A program made the translations under genes and the position numbers. Under the pieces are notes generated by a model, which was given only the letters and a program-made list of their open reading frames with translations, had not been told where the DNA came from and searched no databases. This document shows, in pieces, positions 15,464-24,769 of a stretch of 37,411 nt of DNA (position 1 is its first letter; each line of letters opens with the position of its first letter). The stretch comes from an uncultured Lachnospiraceae bacterium (GTDB taxonomy: Bacteria; Bacillota; Clostridia; Lachnospirales; Lachnospiraceae). The stretch is from NCBI GenBank assembly GCA_910585895.1, contig CAJUHY010000023.1:1-37411 (forward strand), read 5' to 3'.

Positions 15464-16858
15464 ATGGCAGAAAAGAATATAGGTAAGATCACTCAGATTA
15501 TCGGTGCCGTTTTGGATATCAAATTTTCCGAGGGCAACCTGCCGGAGATTAACGAAGCTATCAACATTCCGCTGAAAGATAGCGGGAAAAAGCTGGTGGT
15601 AGAGGTCTCTCAGCATCTGGGTGATGATACGGTAAGATGTATTGCCATGGGTCCTACGGACGGTCTGGTCCGGGGGATGGATGCACAAGCAACCGGGGCT
15701 TCCATCAGTATTCCGGTTGGTGAGCAGACATTGGGACGTATGTTCAACGTACTGGGCGAGCCGATTGATGAGAAAGAGCCGCCTAAGAATGTAGAATTCA
15801 TGCCGATTCATAGAAAAGCCCCGACATTTGAGGAACAGGCAACTTCTACGGAGATGCTGGAGACCGGTATCAAAGTCGTTGACTTGCTTTGCCCCTACCA
15901 GAAAGGTGGTAAGATTGGTCTATTCGGCGGCGCTGGTGTAGGTAAGACGGTGCTGATTCAGGAGTTGATTCATAATATTGCTACAGAGCATTCGGGATAT
16001 TCTGTTTTTACCGGTGTTGGTGAGCGAACACGTGAAGGAAATGACCTTTACTATGAAATGAAGGAATCCGGCGTTATCGATAAGACCTGCATGGTGTTCG
16101 GACAGATGAATGAGCCGCCTGGAGCACGTATGCGTGTCGGTCTGACAGGTCTGACAATGGCAGAGTATTTCCGCGATAAAGGCGGAAAGGATGTGCTTTT
16201 ATTTATTGATAATATTTTCCGTTTTACGCAGGCAGGTTCCGAGGTGTCCGCGCTGCTTGGACGTATGCCGTCCGCAGTTGGTTATCAGCCTACGCTGCAG
16301 ACTGAGATGGGTGCGCTCCAGGAGCGTATCACATCCACGAAGAGCGGTTCTATCACCTCCGTACAGGCCGTATATGTGCCGGCGGACGACTTGACAGACC
16401 CGGCTCCGGCAACCACGTTTGCCCATTTGGATGCAACCACGACCTTGTCACGTTCTATTGCGGAGCTTGGTATTTATCCGGCGGTAGACCCATTGGATTC
16501 TACTTCTCGTATTCTTGACCCGCGTGTCGTAGGACAGGAGCATTTTGAAGTAGCGCGTGGCGTACAGGAGATTTTACAGAGATATAAAGAGTTACAGGAT
16601 ATTATTGCAATCCTTGGTATGGACGAGTTGTCCGAGGACGACAAGCTGGTTGTAAACCGGGCAAGAAAGGTGCAGAGATTCCTTTCTCAGCCATTCTTTG
16701 TGGCAACTCAGTTTACCGGTTTGGATGGTAAGTATGTGCCGATAGCAGAGACGCTTCGCGGCTTTAAGGAGATTCTGGAAGGTAAGCATGATGATGTTCC
16801 CGAAGGTCATTTCCTGAATGCAGGGTCCATTGATGAAGTTCGCGCCCGCATGAAATAG
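15464..16858 (+). CDS. atpD: ATP synthase F1 subunit beta
   Basis: This 464-residue catalytic subunit carries the Walker A GGAGVGKTV, GERTREGNDLYYEM with the catalytic Glu, and the Walker B LLFIDNIFRFTQAGSEVSALLGR. The ALQERITSTKSGSITSVQAVYVPADD region is fully conserved. AAGGAGTGAAATT precedes ATG at 15464. Normal length, intact. Confidence 0.98.
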   Translation: MAEKNIGKITQIIGAVLDIKFSEGNLPEINEAINIPLKDSGKKLVVEVSQHLGDDTVRCIAMGPTDGLVRGMDAQATGASISIPVGEQTLGRMFNVLGEPIDEKEPPKNVEFMPIHRKAPTFEEQATSTEMLETGIKVVDLLCPYQKGGKIGLFGGAGVGKTVLIQELIHNIATEHSGYSVFTGVGERTREGNDLYYEMKESGVIDKTCMVFGQMNEPPGARMRVGLTGLTMAEYFRDKGGKDVLLFIDNIFRFTQAGSEVSALLGRMPSAVGYQPTLQTEMGALQERITSTKSGSITSVQAVYVPADDLTDPAPATTFAHLDATTTLSRSIAELGIYPAVDPLDSTSRILDPRVVGQEHFEVARGVQEILQRYKELQDIIAILGMDELSEDDKLVVNRARKVQRFLSQPFFVATQFTGLDGKYVPIAETLRGFKEILEGKHDDVPEGHFLNAGSIDEVRARMK

Positions 16859-16869
16859 GGGGTGTTTAT

Positions 16870-17277
16870 ATGGCAGAGGAAAACAAGTATTTTCAATTGC
16901 AGATTATTACCCCGGATCGTATTTTTTATGAGGGCGAGGCTTCCATGGTGGAGTTCAACTCTGTAGATGGGGAGTTAGGCGTCTATAAGCATCATATTCC
17001 CCTGACCACAGTATTGAAGCCTGGAATCGTAACGATTACGGAAGCCGGTGGTCAGAAGGAAGCAGCCATTCATGCGGGATTTGTACAGATTCTCGGTGAG
17101 AAGGTCACATTTTTGGCAGAAGTTGCGGAGTGGCCAAATGAGATTGATGTGGCGCGGGCAGAGGCGGCAAAAGCGCGAGCAGAAGAGCGGCTGCGCAACC
17201 ATGCAGCGGACATTGATGTGGCGCGGGCAGAGATTGCGCTGCAGCGAGCCCTGGTGCGTATTGGAATAAAACAATGA
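16870..17277 (+). CDS. atpC: ATP synthase F1 subunit epsilon
   Basis: This 135-residue subunit has the N-terminal beta barrel (FQLQIITPDRIFYEGEASMVEF, GELGVYKHHIPLTTVLKPG) and the C-terminal helical hairpin rich in Ala, Arg and Glu (ARAEAAKARAEERL). Epsilon couples rotation and can inhibit ATP hydrolysis. GGGGGTG precedes ATG at 16870. It is the last gene of the operon, followed by the terminator at 17325. Confidence 0.95.
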   Translation: MAEENKYFQLQIITPDRIFYEGEASMVEFNSVDGELGVYKHHIPLTTVLKPGIVTITEAGGQKEAAIHAGFVQILGEKVTFLAEVAEWPNEIDVARAEAAKARAEERLRNHAADIDVARAEIALQRALVRIGIKQ

Positions 17278-17324
17278 TAGATTATAAAATCCTGTATCCA
17301 TAATTGGAGGATACTATATAAAAG

Positions 17325-17377
17325 GGGTATTGCAAAATCATCAAACAGATGATTGAGCAATACCCTCTTTTTCTTTT
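17325..17377 (+). terminator. Rho-independent terminator of the atp operon, probably bidirectional
   Basis: GGGTATTGC (17325-17333) pairs with GCAATACCC (17357-17365), with an inner AATCATC/GATGATT stem, followed by TCTTTTTCTTTT. On the reverse strand the same stem is followed by CTTTTATAT, so it can also end the leftward surface-protein transcript that stops at 17376. Confidence 0.92.
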
Positions 17378-20300
17378 AGATGGTAATCTTCACCTTTTTC
17401 CCTTGCCCTTTATTTTTAAAACGTTTCTTATATGTCTGCAGTTCCTTTTTGGGAACTTTGATTTTTGCCGTAGCCTTAATTCCTTTTAAGGCATTTTTCC
17501 CTACTTTTTTTAAATTGGAAGACTTTATCGTTATCAATCCCAGCTTCTTGCAGCCATAAAAAGCTTTCGTTCCGATGGAAGACACATTTTTTCCTATTTT
17601 GACAGTTGTAAGTTTTTTGCAGCGGGTAAACGCTTTTGCTTTTACAGCAGTCACTTTAAAATTTAATCCACATAATTTGATGGCATTCGGAATACTGATC
17701 TTTTTGCAGGAAATCTTTATGGGAGAGACAAACTCCAATGTGCCGCCAGTTACCTTTCCGCTTGTTTTTGTTACCTTTGTGATACGGTATTGTCCGGAAC
17801 TCTTTTTATCGGTAATATATTGTCCAACAATTAAGTTCTCTGTCTTTATCTTCCTGCTGTCGATATATTTTTGTTTCGCAGGGTTAGTGTTATCTTTATT
17901 TCCGCCGATACTTCCGTTCCCGCCAGTACCTCCGTTTCCGCCGGTGTTCCCGCCGATACTTCCGTTTCCGCCGGTGTTCCCGCCGGTGCTTCCGCCAGTA
18001 TTTCCGCCGGTGCTTCCGCCAGTATTTCCGCCGGTGCTTCCGTCAGTGTTTCCGCCGGTGTTTCCGCCGGTATTTCCTTCCCCATTGCCATTATCCGGCT
18101 CGGATATTGCTTCCACAAAATGTACCGGATAAGATACTTCTATCGGATTTCCGTCTTTATCATACAATCCCGCCAGCTTAACGTCAACTATGGCGTCATC
18201 TTTAAACTCGTAATTATTTTTCTTTATCGCTGTCTGCAGTTCATCTGGAAGATTAAAATACAAGGCATTGTAATTTCTGTTATAATACAGAGCGTTTTTG
18301 TCTACCGTATAGGTCTTTCCTTCATATGTCAAGTCCACATGCTGGTTATCAACACTGTAAAAATCTGTAATAATGTGCCAGTTTGCGCGGGGCGAGATAG
18401 CCTCTGTTGGAAAATATCCTGCGCTGGGCCATGCATAAAAGCTCTCATTATTGCCAAGGCTTTCTGGATTGTCCGCATAATACATTGACATTGCGCCGTA
18501 AGATTGGCAATATCCAAAACTGGTCCGATCTGCTGTTTTATCTAATAAACTCAGGCGGTGTCCGATTCCTCCGGACATATTATTGATATCATTTAAATAC
18601 CCAAACACAGATTCCGGCATCGTATCTCCCTGGCTGATGTTTCCGGAATAATCTATATCTGCACCCACTCCGGCGCAGCCCTCCTGATAAAATTCATCAT
18701 CCATATCTGCCGGCTGGTTCGGCTCATGGGTAAGTACCCGGTTTGCAGCCATTAAAACAGCTCCTTTTTGTGAACGTTCCATATATTTATCATAGATGGA
18801 AATCTCATTCAGTCCGGACTGCCAGCGGGCATAATTCAGGTTTGCCAGGGTTGCCGCCCTCACTGCCTGTGAAAGTTCCCCTGACGCATAAGGCGCCGTA
18901 CTTTGGGGAAGAGATTGAAAAATATTGTTCTCTTCTGTATAATCCACATCATCAACACATTGCAGATACCGGGATAATACGTCATCCTTCTCATATGTCA
19001 GGGTAACGTGCTGGTTTCTCTGAATTATTTTTGATTCACTATATGCGCTGCACTGCAGATTTGCAATATACTCTTTTTCCGCTCTGGTGTACCGTACATA
19101 AATGTTTTCGTTAACTGCATACAGAGCCTGTACGTTGGAATCCGGCAGCGTATACAATCCTTCCATTTTCCTGTTTTCTACATTATACGCATAAATTTTA
19201 CCCACATCATTTGCAATAAAAACAGTGTCTCCCACCTTGCATGCTGCCGGCTGTTTTCCGCCATATGCGTCTACATCGGAAATCTGATAAAGAACGTCGT
19301 AATCAATGCCTGGTATACGGTTTTGCACTTTTTTGTATTTTACAATCTGTCCGGCAGCATTGACTGCATATGCCCCTCTGTCGAAAAAACTCCACTTGGA
19401 ATATCCGATGGCTTCCGGATTTTTAATAAAATTGGAGGTGGAAATGAACGTTCCGTTGCGATATGCTTTATATCCGATAAAATGGTATTTGGCATACTGG
19501 GAGCCAATAGCGGAACCAATATCTGAATAGCTGTATGTTTCTTCGTAATGAACCGCTCGTCCCATTGTGTTCAGGTACGTTGATAAAAGCACCCGGTTAT
19601 ATGGGTCCACCTGTGAAATCTGATGCGTGCCAAATCCTGATACTAAGGGACTGTTACTCGTTATTTCCTCACCAGTTTTATTTCCCGTCTCATCGTAAAT
19701 ATATAAATCTGTACCATTATCGGTAAAAAAGAAATTCCGTTCATCATCCACTGCAAACTGCCCATACATGCATACAGGGAAGTCCTGTTCATAAACAATC
19801 TTATCTTTCATGACATGATAGCCGATGATATGGGAGGTGTCCGCTGCTTCTCCATTTGTCCGTATATAGATGACGGAGCCTCTGACTGCCGTTGTATAGG
19901 ATAAATCTGCGAGGGTTACAATTGGCTCTTCTTCAAAACGATTTTCAGCAATGTGATAGCGGTAGATACTTTTTCCGTCACAAACATAAGTGTTTTCCTT
20001 ATCGTTTGGTACGTAGATTTCCTTGCTGTTAATATTTGCTATATGTTGTGTAATCTCTGTTTCATTTATAATCGGAGCCACCGTCTCCACGGCTTCCCCG
20101 ACGCCGCTGGTTCCATCCGGCAGTTCATAATGCAGGTTGTTCGCAAGGGCATAATTATAGGCGGCTGAGCCTTCCTCACAAAAGAGTACGGCGTCTTTTG
20201 GAAACGCATGCTTGCCGATTTCTTGTACGCTGGTAGGGATATGAATTGTTTTCAGTCCCATACAATCTGAAAATGCATAAGCGCCAATGGACGTTACCAT

Positions 20301-22076
20301 ATCCGGCAAGGTAACTTCTCCCAGTTCCTTATGTCCGGCAAATGCGTATTCTCCTATCGTCTGCACATCTTCAGGCAGCTTCAAAACAGCTTCACTTCCG
20401 AAGTATCCCATCAGGACATTTCCATCGTACTCATACTCTCCATTTCGCACATACTTGGAAACGTAGACAGGAACGGAGGCCGTTTTATCGTCTACGACCA
20501 CTTTAATTACGGACTTTCCTCTTGCCAGCCCTGTCACGCGGCCTGTCGGATCCACAGAAACTACACTGGTATTTGTGCTGGAAAATTCCGCAGCTTTTTC
20601 TGAAAGAATCTCTGGTTCTACTGAATATGTAACCATATCGGATTCTCCGATTTTTAAATCAATCACTTTCTGGGATGCGAAAACATTGTTGGCGGTAAGC
20701 ATATTTACGTCAGATGTAAAAAATACATTGCCGATAAACACATCAACATCTGTGAATCCCCAAGACAGATAATCGTAATTGATTTCTGTATCCCATGTCA
20801 GCACATGTTTTCCTGCCGGAACTTTAAATACCACAGGAACCGGCGACTGCTGTCCCGATAGCATAGAAATGGTATGCACCGTGTCATCTATCTTAAAATA
20901 TACATGATTCGGCCAGTAACCGTTATAAAAATCAAAAGAAAGATACTGGTCAGCCGTATTATTTACAGTCAGAGAGAGTTTTGCAGATCCAGACTGAAAC
21001 TGCGCCATTTGCCGTCCCTGAAATATTACGGGTTCTGTATCTGAATATGTGAAATCAAGATTGCCGCCCGGAATATTCAGAGCTTCATTTACCGTTGCAG
21101 CCTTATTTATAAAAGAAGTCTGCAGCAGAGTGTCGCCAGTTATAATATATGGATAATTAATCAAATTACCATCTATCAAATATGGATTGTTCAAATTATG
21201 CGTTAAGCCGTTCCTTAGGCTGGGGTAAACTAAATCTTTGCCATTTGCAAAAACCTGCAGGGCATCTGTCTGTTTCCTTGCCGATATGTATACCGTCTGC
21301 CCTATGCGCACAGTATTGTCAGAAGAGAGAATGTTTTCACCGTCCGAAATTTCCACATCGCCCATGCCGGTCTTCTCTATCTGAAGTCTTGCAGTTCCCT
21401 TATGTACATATTCCATATCCCATTGTACGGCAAACTGTTCCGCTACAGAACCCTCTGACACAATCAGAGTTGCCGGCGTAGCCTCAAATGCCGTGCTGTC
21501 CACTGACATCAGGGAATCAGGCATCTCAATGGCATCTAGATTCTTCATGTCTGCAAGCGCAGAAACATCAATTTGCTCAAGGTTTGCTGGAAGTTTTACT
21601 GACCGCAGCTCAGTACATGCATGAAAAGCATACTGCGGCAGCTGTGTAAGGGAGTCCGGCAGAGCAATTTCCCGCAGGTCATAGCAGCCCTCAAAGGCGC
21701 TGAACTCCATCTCTGTCAGATTCTCTGAAAAACGAATCTCCTGTAGTGCATCACAAAAACGAAAGGCCTGATCTCGGATGATTGTGACCGAATCAGGCAG
21801 ATACAGATACTCCATAGTATCATCTCCATAGAATGCTGCATGAGCAATCTCGGTTACTCCATCAGGAATAATCACGCGTTTTGCATTTCCGTTATATTGC
21901 GTCAGCACCCCATTCTTAATGATAAAATCTGCTTCCGTTGTTTCGGATACCGCCTCCCTTGCAATTTCTGTTGTGGCATTATTCTGGTTTTCAGCATATA
22001 CACCCTGTGCCGGAAATAACATTACAGCGCTTAATGCCAGCGCTGCTAATTGCTCCCATTTTTTCTTGTTTTTCAT
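17376..22076 (-). CDS. Large secreted leucine-rich-repeat (BspA-like) surface protein with Ig-like and CAP-like domains
   Basis: This is a 1566-residue exported protein. A signal peptide ends near VYA at residue 28. BspA-type leucine-rich repeats occupy about 57-200, an Ig-like Big_2 domain about 462-540 (VVSVDPTGRVTGLARGKSVI), and a second repeat block about 542-642. A long beta-rich segment that may be a propeller lies at about 665-1030. About 1070-1215 resembles a CAP/SCP domain (LNYARWQSGL, then GGIGHRLSLLD). A Gly/Asn/Thr/Ser linker of about 65 residues follows, and a last repeat block runs from about 1465 to the end. No LPxTG motif or C-terminal membrane helix is seen, so it is secreted or non-covalently held. 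The domain limits are estimates from reading. GAAAGGAAAG precedes the ATG. Confidence 0.88.
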   Translation of the reverse strand: MKNKKKWEQLAALALSAVMLFPAQGVYAENQNNATTEIAREAVSETTEADFIIKNGVLTQYNGNAKRVIIPDGVTEIAHAAFYGDDTMEYLYLPDSVTIIRDQAFRFCDALQEIRFSENLTEMEFSAFEGCYDLREIALPDSLTQLPQYAFHACTELRSVKLPANLEQIDVSALADMKNLDAIEMPDSLMSVDSTAFEATPATLIVSEGSVAEQFAVQWDMEYVHKGTARLQIEKTGMGDVEISDGENILSSDNTVRIGQTVYISARKQTDALQVFANGKDLVYPSLRNGLTHNLNNPYLIDGNLINYPYIITGDTLLQTSFINKAATVNEALNIPGGNLDFTYSDTEPVIFQGRQMAQFQSGSAKLSLTVNNTADQYLSFDFYNGYWPNHVYFKIDDTVHTISMLSGQQSPVPVVFKVPAGKHVLTWDTEINYDYLSWGFTDVDVFIGNVFFTSDVNMLTANNVFASQKVIDLKIGESDMVTYSVEPEILSEKAAEFSSTNTSVVSVDPTGRVTGLARGKSVIKVVVDDKTASVPVYVSKYVRNGEYEYDGNVLMGYFGSEAVLKLPEDVQTIGEYAFAGHKELGEVTLPDMVTSIGAYAFSDCMGLKTIHIPTSVQEIGKHAFPKDAVLFCEEGSAAYNYALANNLHYELPDGTSGVGEAVETVAPIINETEITQHIANINSKEIYVPNDKENTYVCDGKSIYRYHIAENRFEEEPIVTLADLSYTTAVRGSVIYIRTNGEAADTSHIIGYHVMKDKIVYEQDFPVCMYGQFAVDDERNFFFTDNGTDLYIYDETGNKTGEEITSNSPLVSGFGTHQISQVDPYNRVLLSTYLNTMGRAVHYEETYSYSDIGSAIGSQYAKYHFIGYKAYRNGTFISTSNFIKNPEAIGYSKWSFFDRGAYAVNAAGQIVKYKKVQNRIPGIDYDVLYQISDVDAYGGKQPAACKVGDTVFIANDVGKIYAYNVENRKMEGLYTLPDSNVQALYAVNENIYVRYTRAEKEYIANLQCSAYSESKIIQRNQHVTLTYEKDDVLSRYLQCVDDVDYTEENNIFQSLPQSTAPYASGELSQAVRAATLANLNYARWQSGLNEISIYDKYMERSQKGAVLMAANRVLTHEPNQPADMDDEFYQEGCAGVGADIDYSGNISQGDTMPESVFGYLNDINNMSGGIGHRLSLLDKTADRTSFGYCQSYGAMSMYYADNPESLGNNESFYAWPSAGYFPTEAISPRANWHIITDFYSVDNQHVDLTYEGKTYTVDKNALYYNRNYNALYFNLPDELQTAIKKNNYEFKDDAIVDVKLAGLYDKDGNPIEVSYPVHFVEAISEPDNGNGEGNTGGNTGGNTDGSTGGNTGGSTGGNTGGSTGGNTGGNGSIGGNTGGNGGTGGNGSIGGNKDNTNPAKQKYIDSRKIKTENLIVGQYITDKKSSGQYRITKVTKTSGKVTGGTLEFVSPIKISCKKISIPNAIKLCGLNFKVTAVKAKAFTRCKKLTTVKIGKNVSSIGTKAFYGCKKLGLITIKSSNLKKVGKNALKGIKATAKIKVPKKELQTYKKRFKNKGQGKKVKITI
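17895..18085 (-). repeat. Short tandem repeats encoding the Gly/Asn/Thr/Ser linker
   Basis: Units of 9 to 12 bases, read on the plus strand as variants of TTTCCGCCGGTGTTCCCGCC and TTCCGCCAGTA, recur many times and encode GGNTGG- and GGSTGG-like steps of the surface protein. Units are mostly in multiples of three, so length changes would keep the frame. Such arrays are prone to slippage and recombination. Confidence 0.85.
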
Positions 22077-22232
22077 TTTCTTTCCTTTCTGTTCTCCGTA
22101 ATCCTTTGCCCATTCTTTCCGTAAGGCATAGTGTTGCGGAAAACGCTTAAAATCCTATTATATATATCGGAAGCCCTGTATCGGATGTTTATATGCTCTT
22201 AAATTAGGTCTGCTTTTCTTGCTTTCTGAAGC

Positions 22233-22421
22233 TTACAGCACATGGTATTCATTCTGAATCTCATATGAAATAATTCCCATAGACGGCAGAATCCGCCGAT
22301 AGAATTTGTATTCATTGATGCGGAAGAAAGCATTTCCCGGCAACATCCGCCACCAGATGGTAAATGTGGCATCGTCCTGGATATGGATATCATAAATATG
22401 GCTATTGTGGCTTATTGTCAT
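22233..22421 (-). CDS. Small hypothetical protein (62 residues)
   Basis: This short ORF is rich in aromatic residues and Ile and begins MTISHNSHIYDIHIQDD. It contains TFTIWWRMLPGNAFF and ends YEIQNEYHVL. The start at 22421 is favoured by AAGAAGG just upstream; a longer in-frame version starts at 22451. The residue mix looks like a real folded segment, perhaps a fragment of a larger protein, but no family is recognised. Confidence 0.35.
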   Translation of the reverse strand: MTISHNSHIYDIHIQDDATFTIWWRMLPGNAFFRINEYKFYRRILPSMGIISYEIQNEYHVL

Positions 22422-22467
22422 AAAACCTTCTTTATCCCTTTCCACAATCATATTATATTTTCCGGCA

Positions 22468-22680
22468 ATAATAGCTTACTGCCAATGCTGTTACAGCCTG
22501 GAAGCTTATGATATGTGTGCGCAGTATCTCATTGGGCTTTACGGCAGGCAGCAGGGCGTTACAGATTCGCGTTATCCTTTCGATGAAAAAATCCATGCTT
22601 ATCTGCAGAAGGTTAAGGGCAAGGTGTCAGATGAGATGGCGGCGAAGATAGAATCTTACAAAACGTTTACAAAACCTTAA
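22468..22680 (+). pseudogene. Probable remnant of a protein-coding gene (C-terminal part)
   Basis: The frame reads smoothly like a protein (AYDMCAQYLIGLYGRQQG, then KIHAYLQKVKGKVSDEMAAK) and ends at TAA 22678-22680. No ribosome binding site or good start lies upstream; ATG at 22513 is the first inside the good region. The upstream extension overlaps the reverse-strand ORF and looks non-coding. It may be the tail of a gene whose 5' part was lost. The family is not recognised. Confidence 0.35.
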
Positions 22681-22749
22681 TCAAAAATATTCACCCATCT
22701 ATTATAATAAAATCATTACAGATATTAAGACCAAGCGGGGAATCATTTT

Positions 22750-23412
22750 ATGGAAAGAATATTAGTAATTGAAGATGAGACAGCTATCAATGACTTAATC
22801 TGCATGAATCTGGAAATTGCAGGATATGAGTCGATACCGTTTTTTGATGGGGAGCAGTTCAGCAGCCATTTAATGGACAATAGTGATTACGATTTAGCGC
22901 TGCTGGATATCATGCTGCCTGGCAAGGACGGATTTGAATTGTTGGAGGAGCTCAAAAGATATGATATTCCGGTTATTTATCTGACAGCGAAAGGCGATTT
23001 GCCCAGTAAGGTCAAGGGCCTGCGCAGCGGAGCGGAAGACTATATCGTCAAGCCGTTTGAGATGCTTGAACTGTTGGTGCGCGTCGACAAAGTATTAAAC
23101 CGTTTTCGTAAGGACAAAGAGGAAGAAATACGTATCCGGGATGTAGTTATCAATGAGCAGAGCCGCACAGTCACCAAGAACGGTATAGAGATTTCTCTGC
23201 AGCCGATGGAATATAATTGTCTGCTTACGTTCTGGAAATACCGTAACCGTGTGCTTACCAGAGACCAGATGCTGAATATCCTCTGGGGTGTGGACTTTGA
23301 GGGCGAGAGCAGGACGGTGGACGTCCATGTGGGCAATCTCAGAAAGAAACTGGATTTTGGCGATGTGATTAAGACGGTTCCCAGAGTTGGTTACCGCATG
23401 GAGGTTTTGTAA
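22750..23412 (+). CDS. Response regulator, OmpR/PhoB family
   Basis: This 220-residue two-component regulator has a receiver domain at 1-115 with Glu8/Asp9, the phosphoacceptor Asp53 in LLDIMLPGKDGFE, a conserved Thr in IYLTAKGD and Lys in IVKPFE. The winged-helix DNA-binding domain occupies about 125-218 (LTRDQMLNILWG, RTVDVHVGNLRKKL, TVPRVGYRMEVL). The last base of its stop is the first base of the kinase start (TAATG), so the two are coupled. It probably controls the cluster downstream. Confidence 0.95.
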   Translation: MERILVIEDETAINDLICMNLEIAGYESIPFFDGEQFSSHLMDNSDYDLALLDIMLPGKDGFELLEELKRYDIPVIYLTAKGDLPSKVKGLRSGAEDYIVKPFEMLELLVRVDKVLNRFRKDKEEEIRIRDVVINEQSRTVTKNGIEISLQPMEYNCLLTFWKYRNRVLTRDQMLNILWGVDFEGESRTVDVHVGNLRKKLDFGDVIKTVPRVGYRMEVL

Positions 23413-24686
23413 TGGATATGATAAAGAAGATTGCATTCACTGCGTCGACCATGTTGTTTGTGTTGGCGCAGATTTTTTCGTTTTATGTAATTTTAGTCAG
23501 TCAGCAGGAAAAAATTGAGCTGCTCAAAAAACAGGAAGAGAAAGTATTTTCCAGGGGTCTTTCAGGTATCTCGTCCGATATGTATAAATTGGGTTATGAG
23601 ACTTTTGCAGAAGACTATATCAGGACATATTGTTTTCGCAAAAATATGCCGGAGGGTTCCGCTCTTTACCGGAATGGGGAGGAACTGCACAATAGTACCT
23701 CCTTTGAATTTGATACGGATAAGGTGAAAATAGAACAGGGTACGCCTTCCATGTATGCACAGGAGAAGATAGACGGTTCTTATCTTCTTGTATTTTGTTC
23801 GGAGGAAAAGAGATGGGAAGAGGGGAAGAAAGTGTCATACCTGTCTTTTTATGTCGTGGATATCACAAATATTTACCAGGAAAGTTTTCGTCTTGCCGCG
23901 CAGGAAATTTTAATATCTGTTCTGGTCTCCTTGGCAATGGCGCTGCTTCTTATATTTCTGATTAAAAAGATTACGCGGCCTCTTGAAGCAACGAATGAGG
24001 CGCAGCGTCAGCTGATTGGCAGCATGTCTCATGAATTGAAAACGCCGCTGACGGCCATCAAGGGTTATTCCGAAACGCTTCTTAGCGTGAAACTTACCAG
24101 AGAGCAGGAAGAGAAGGCGTTGAACTATATCAACCGTGAGAGCGGGCGTCTGTCAAGGCTCTCTGAGAAAATGATGGAACTGACAAAATTATATGAGCCG
24201 GAGTGCCGCATTGTTTTGCGTGATGTCTCTCTGAAAATATTGTTTGATAACGTACGGGAAAATGTCAGCCACAGATTGTCTGAGAGCAAGATAGCTTTGA
24301 TTGTAGAAGACGGTTATCAGGGGAGAACGATGAAACTGGATGTGGATTTGATGACCAGTTTTTTAATCAATTTGATTAATAACAGTATCATGGCCTCAGA
24401 ACCGGGCAGCCATATCTATATGGGAGCAGGGGAACATTCTCTGTGGGTGCGGGATGAGGGTTGTGGGATCCCCCCTGAGGAAGTAGAAAAAGTACGCAAA
24501 GCATTTTACCGTGTGGATAAGTCGCGTTCCAGAAAGAGCGGCAATATGGGATTGGGCCTGGCGTTGTGCGAACAGATTGCAAAGGTGCATCACGGAAGGA
24601 TGGAGATTGTGAGCGAAGTAGGGAAGGGGACAAAGATTTCCTGGATGGAAGGAAAACATGTTTACGAATCCTTTACAAGCGAGTGA
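23412..24686 (+). CDS. Membrane sensor histidine kinase
   Basis: This 424-residue kinase has a transmembrane helix at about 8-30, an extracytoplasmic sensor region at about 31-160 with no recognised fold, a second helix at about 165-185, a HisKA domain with phosphoacceptor His207 in GSMSHELKTPLTAIKGYSE, and an ATPase domain. The ATPase boxes are NLINNSIMAS (N), VRDEGCGIPPEE (G1) and GNMGLGLALCEQIAKVH (G2). It would phosphorylate the adjoining OmpR-type regulator. It is followed after 83 bases by the lipoprotein gene, which may be its signal partner or target. Confidence 0.94.
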   Translation: MDMIKKIAFTASTMLFVLAQIFSFYVILVSQQEKIELLKKQEEKVFSRGLSGISSDMYKLGYETFAEDYIRTYCFRKNMPEGSALYRNGEELHNSTSFEFDTDKVKIEQGTPSMYAQEKIDGSYLLVFCSEEKRWEEGKKVSYLSFYVVDITNIYQESFRLAAQEILISVLVSLAMALLLIFLIKKITRPLEATNEAQRQLIGSMSHELKTPLTAIKGYSETLLSVKLTREQEEKALNYINRESGRLSRLSEKMMELTKLYEPECRIVLRDVSLKILFDNVRENVSHRLSESKIALIVEDGYQGRTMKLDVDLMTSFLINLINNSIMASEPGSHIYMGAGEHSLWVRDEGCGIPPEEVEKVRKAFYRVDKSRSRKSGNMGLGLALCEQIAKVHHGRMEIVSEVGKGTKISWMEGKHVYESFTSE

Positions 24687-24769
24687 ATATTTGCCGAAAA
24701 GAACCTGTTATGATATTCCTATACAGAAAGCCCACAGACGTTTTGTGAGGCAAATTTAGGAGGTTGTTT

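Larger units (their letters stand above)
22077..22749. other. 673-base gap between the surface protein and the two-component genes
   Basis: The first 120 bases are the leader of the reverse-strand surface protein; on that strand TATAAT occurs about 80 bases upstream of its start, with a poor -35. The middle contains a short reverse-strand ORF and a forward-strand ORF tail, entered separately. The last 70 bases precede the response regulator and contain TATAAT at 22703-22708 with no convincing -35. No RNA gene or repeat is seen. Confidence 0.5.

Noticed and set aside
17895..18085. Possible CRISPR array
   Set aside because: The units are 9-12 bases, contiguous and coding, with no unique spacers of regular length and no cas genes.
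17871..18132. Separate cell-wall protein gene on the forward strand
   Set aside because: It is antisense to the linker of the 1566-residue protein, which has a full signal peptide and domains in the reverse frame.
17846..18488. Open frames on both strands in the linker repeats (Ala/Glu/Thr and Pro/Phe repeats)
   Set aside because: They are by-products of a short tandem repeat with three-base periodicity inside the surface-protein gene.
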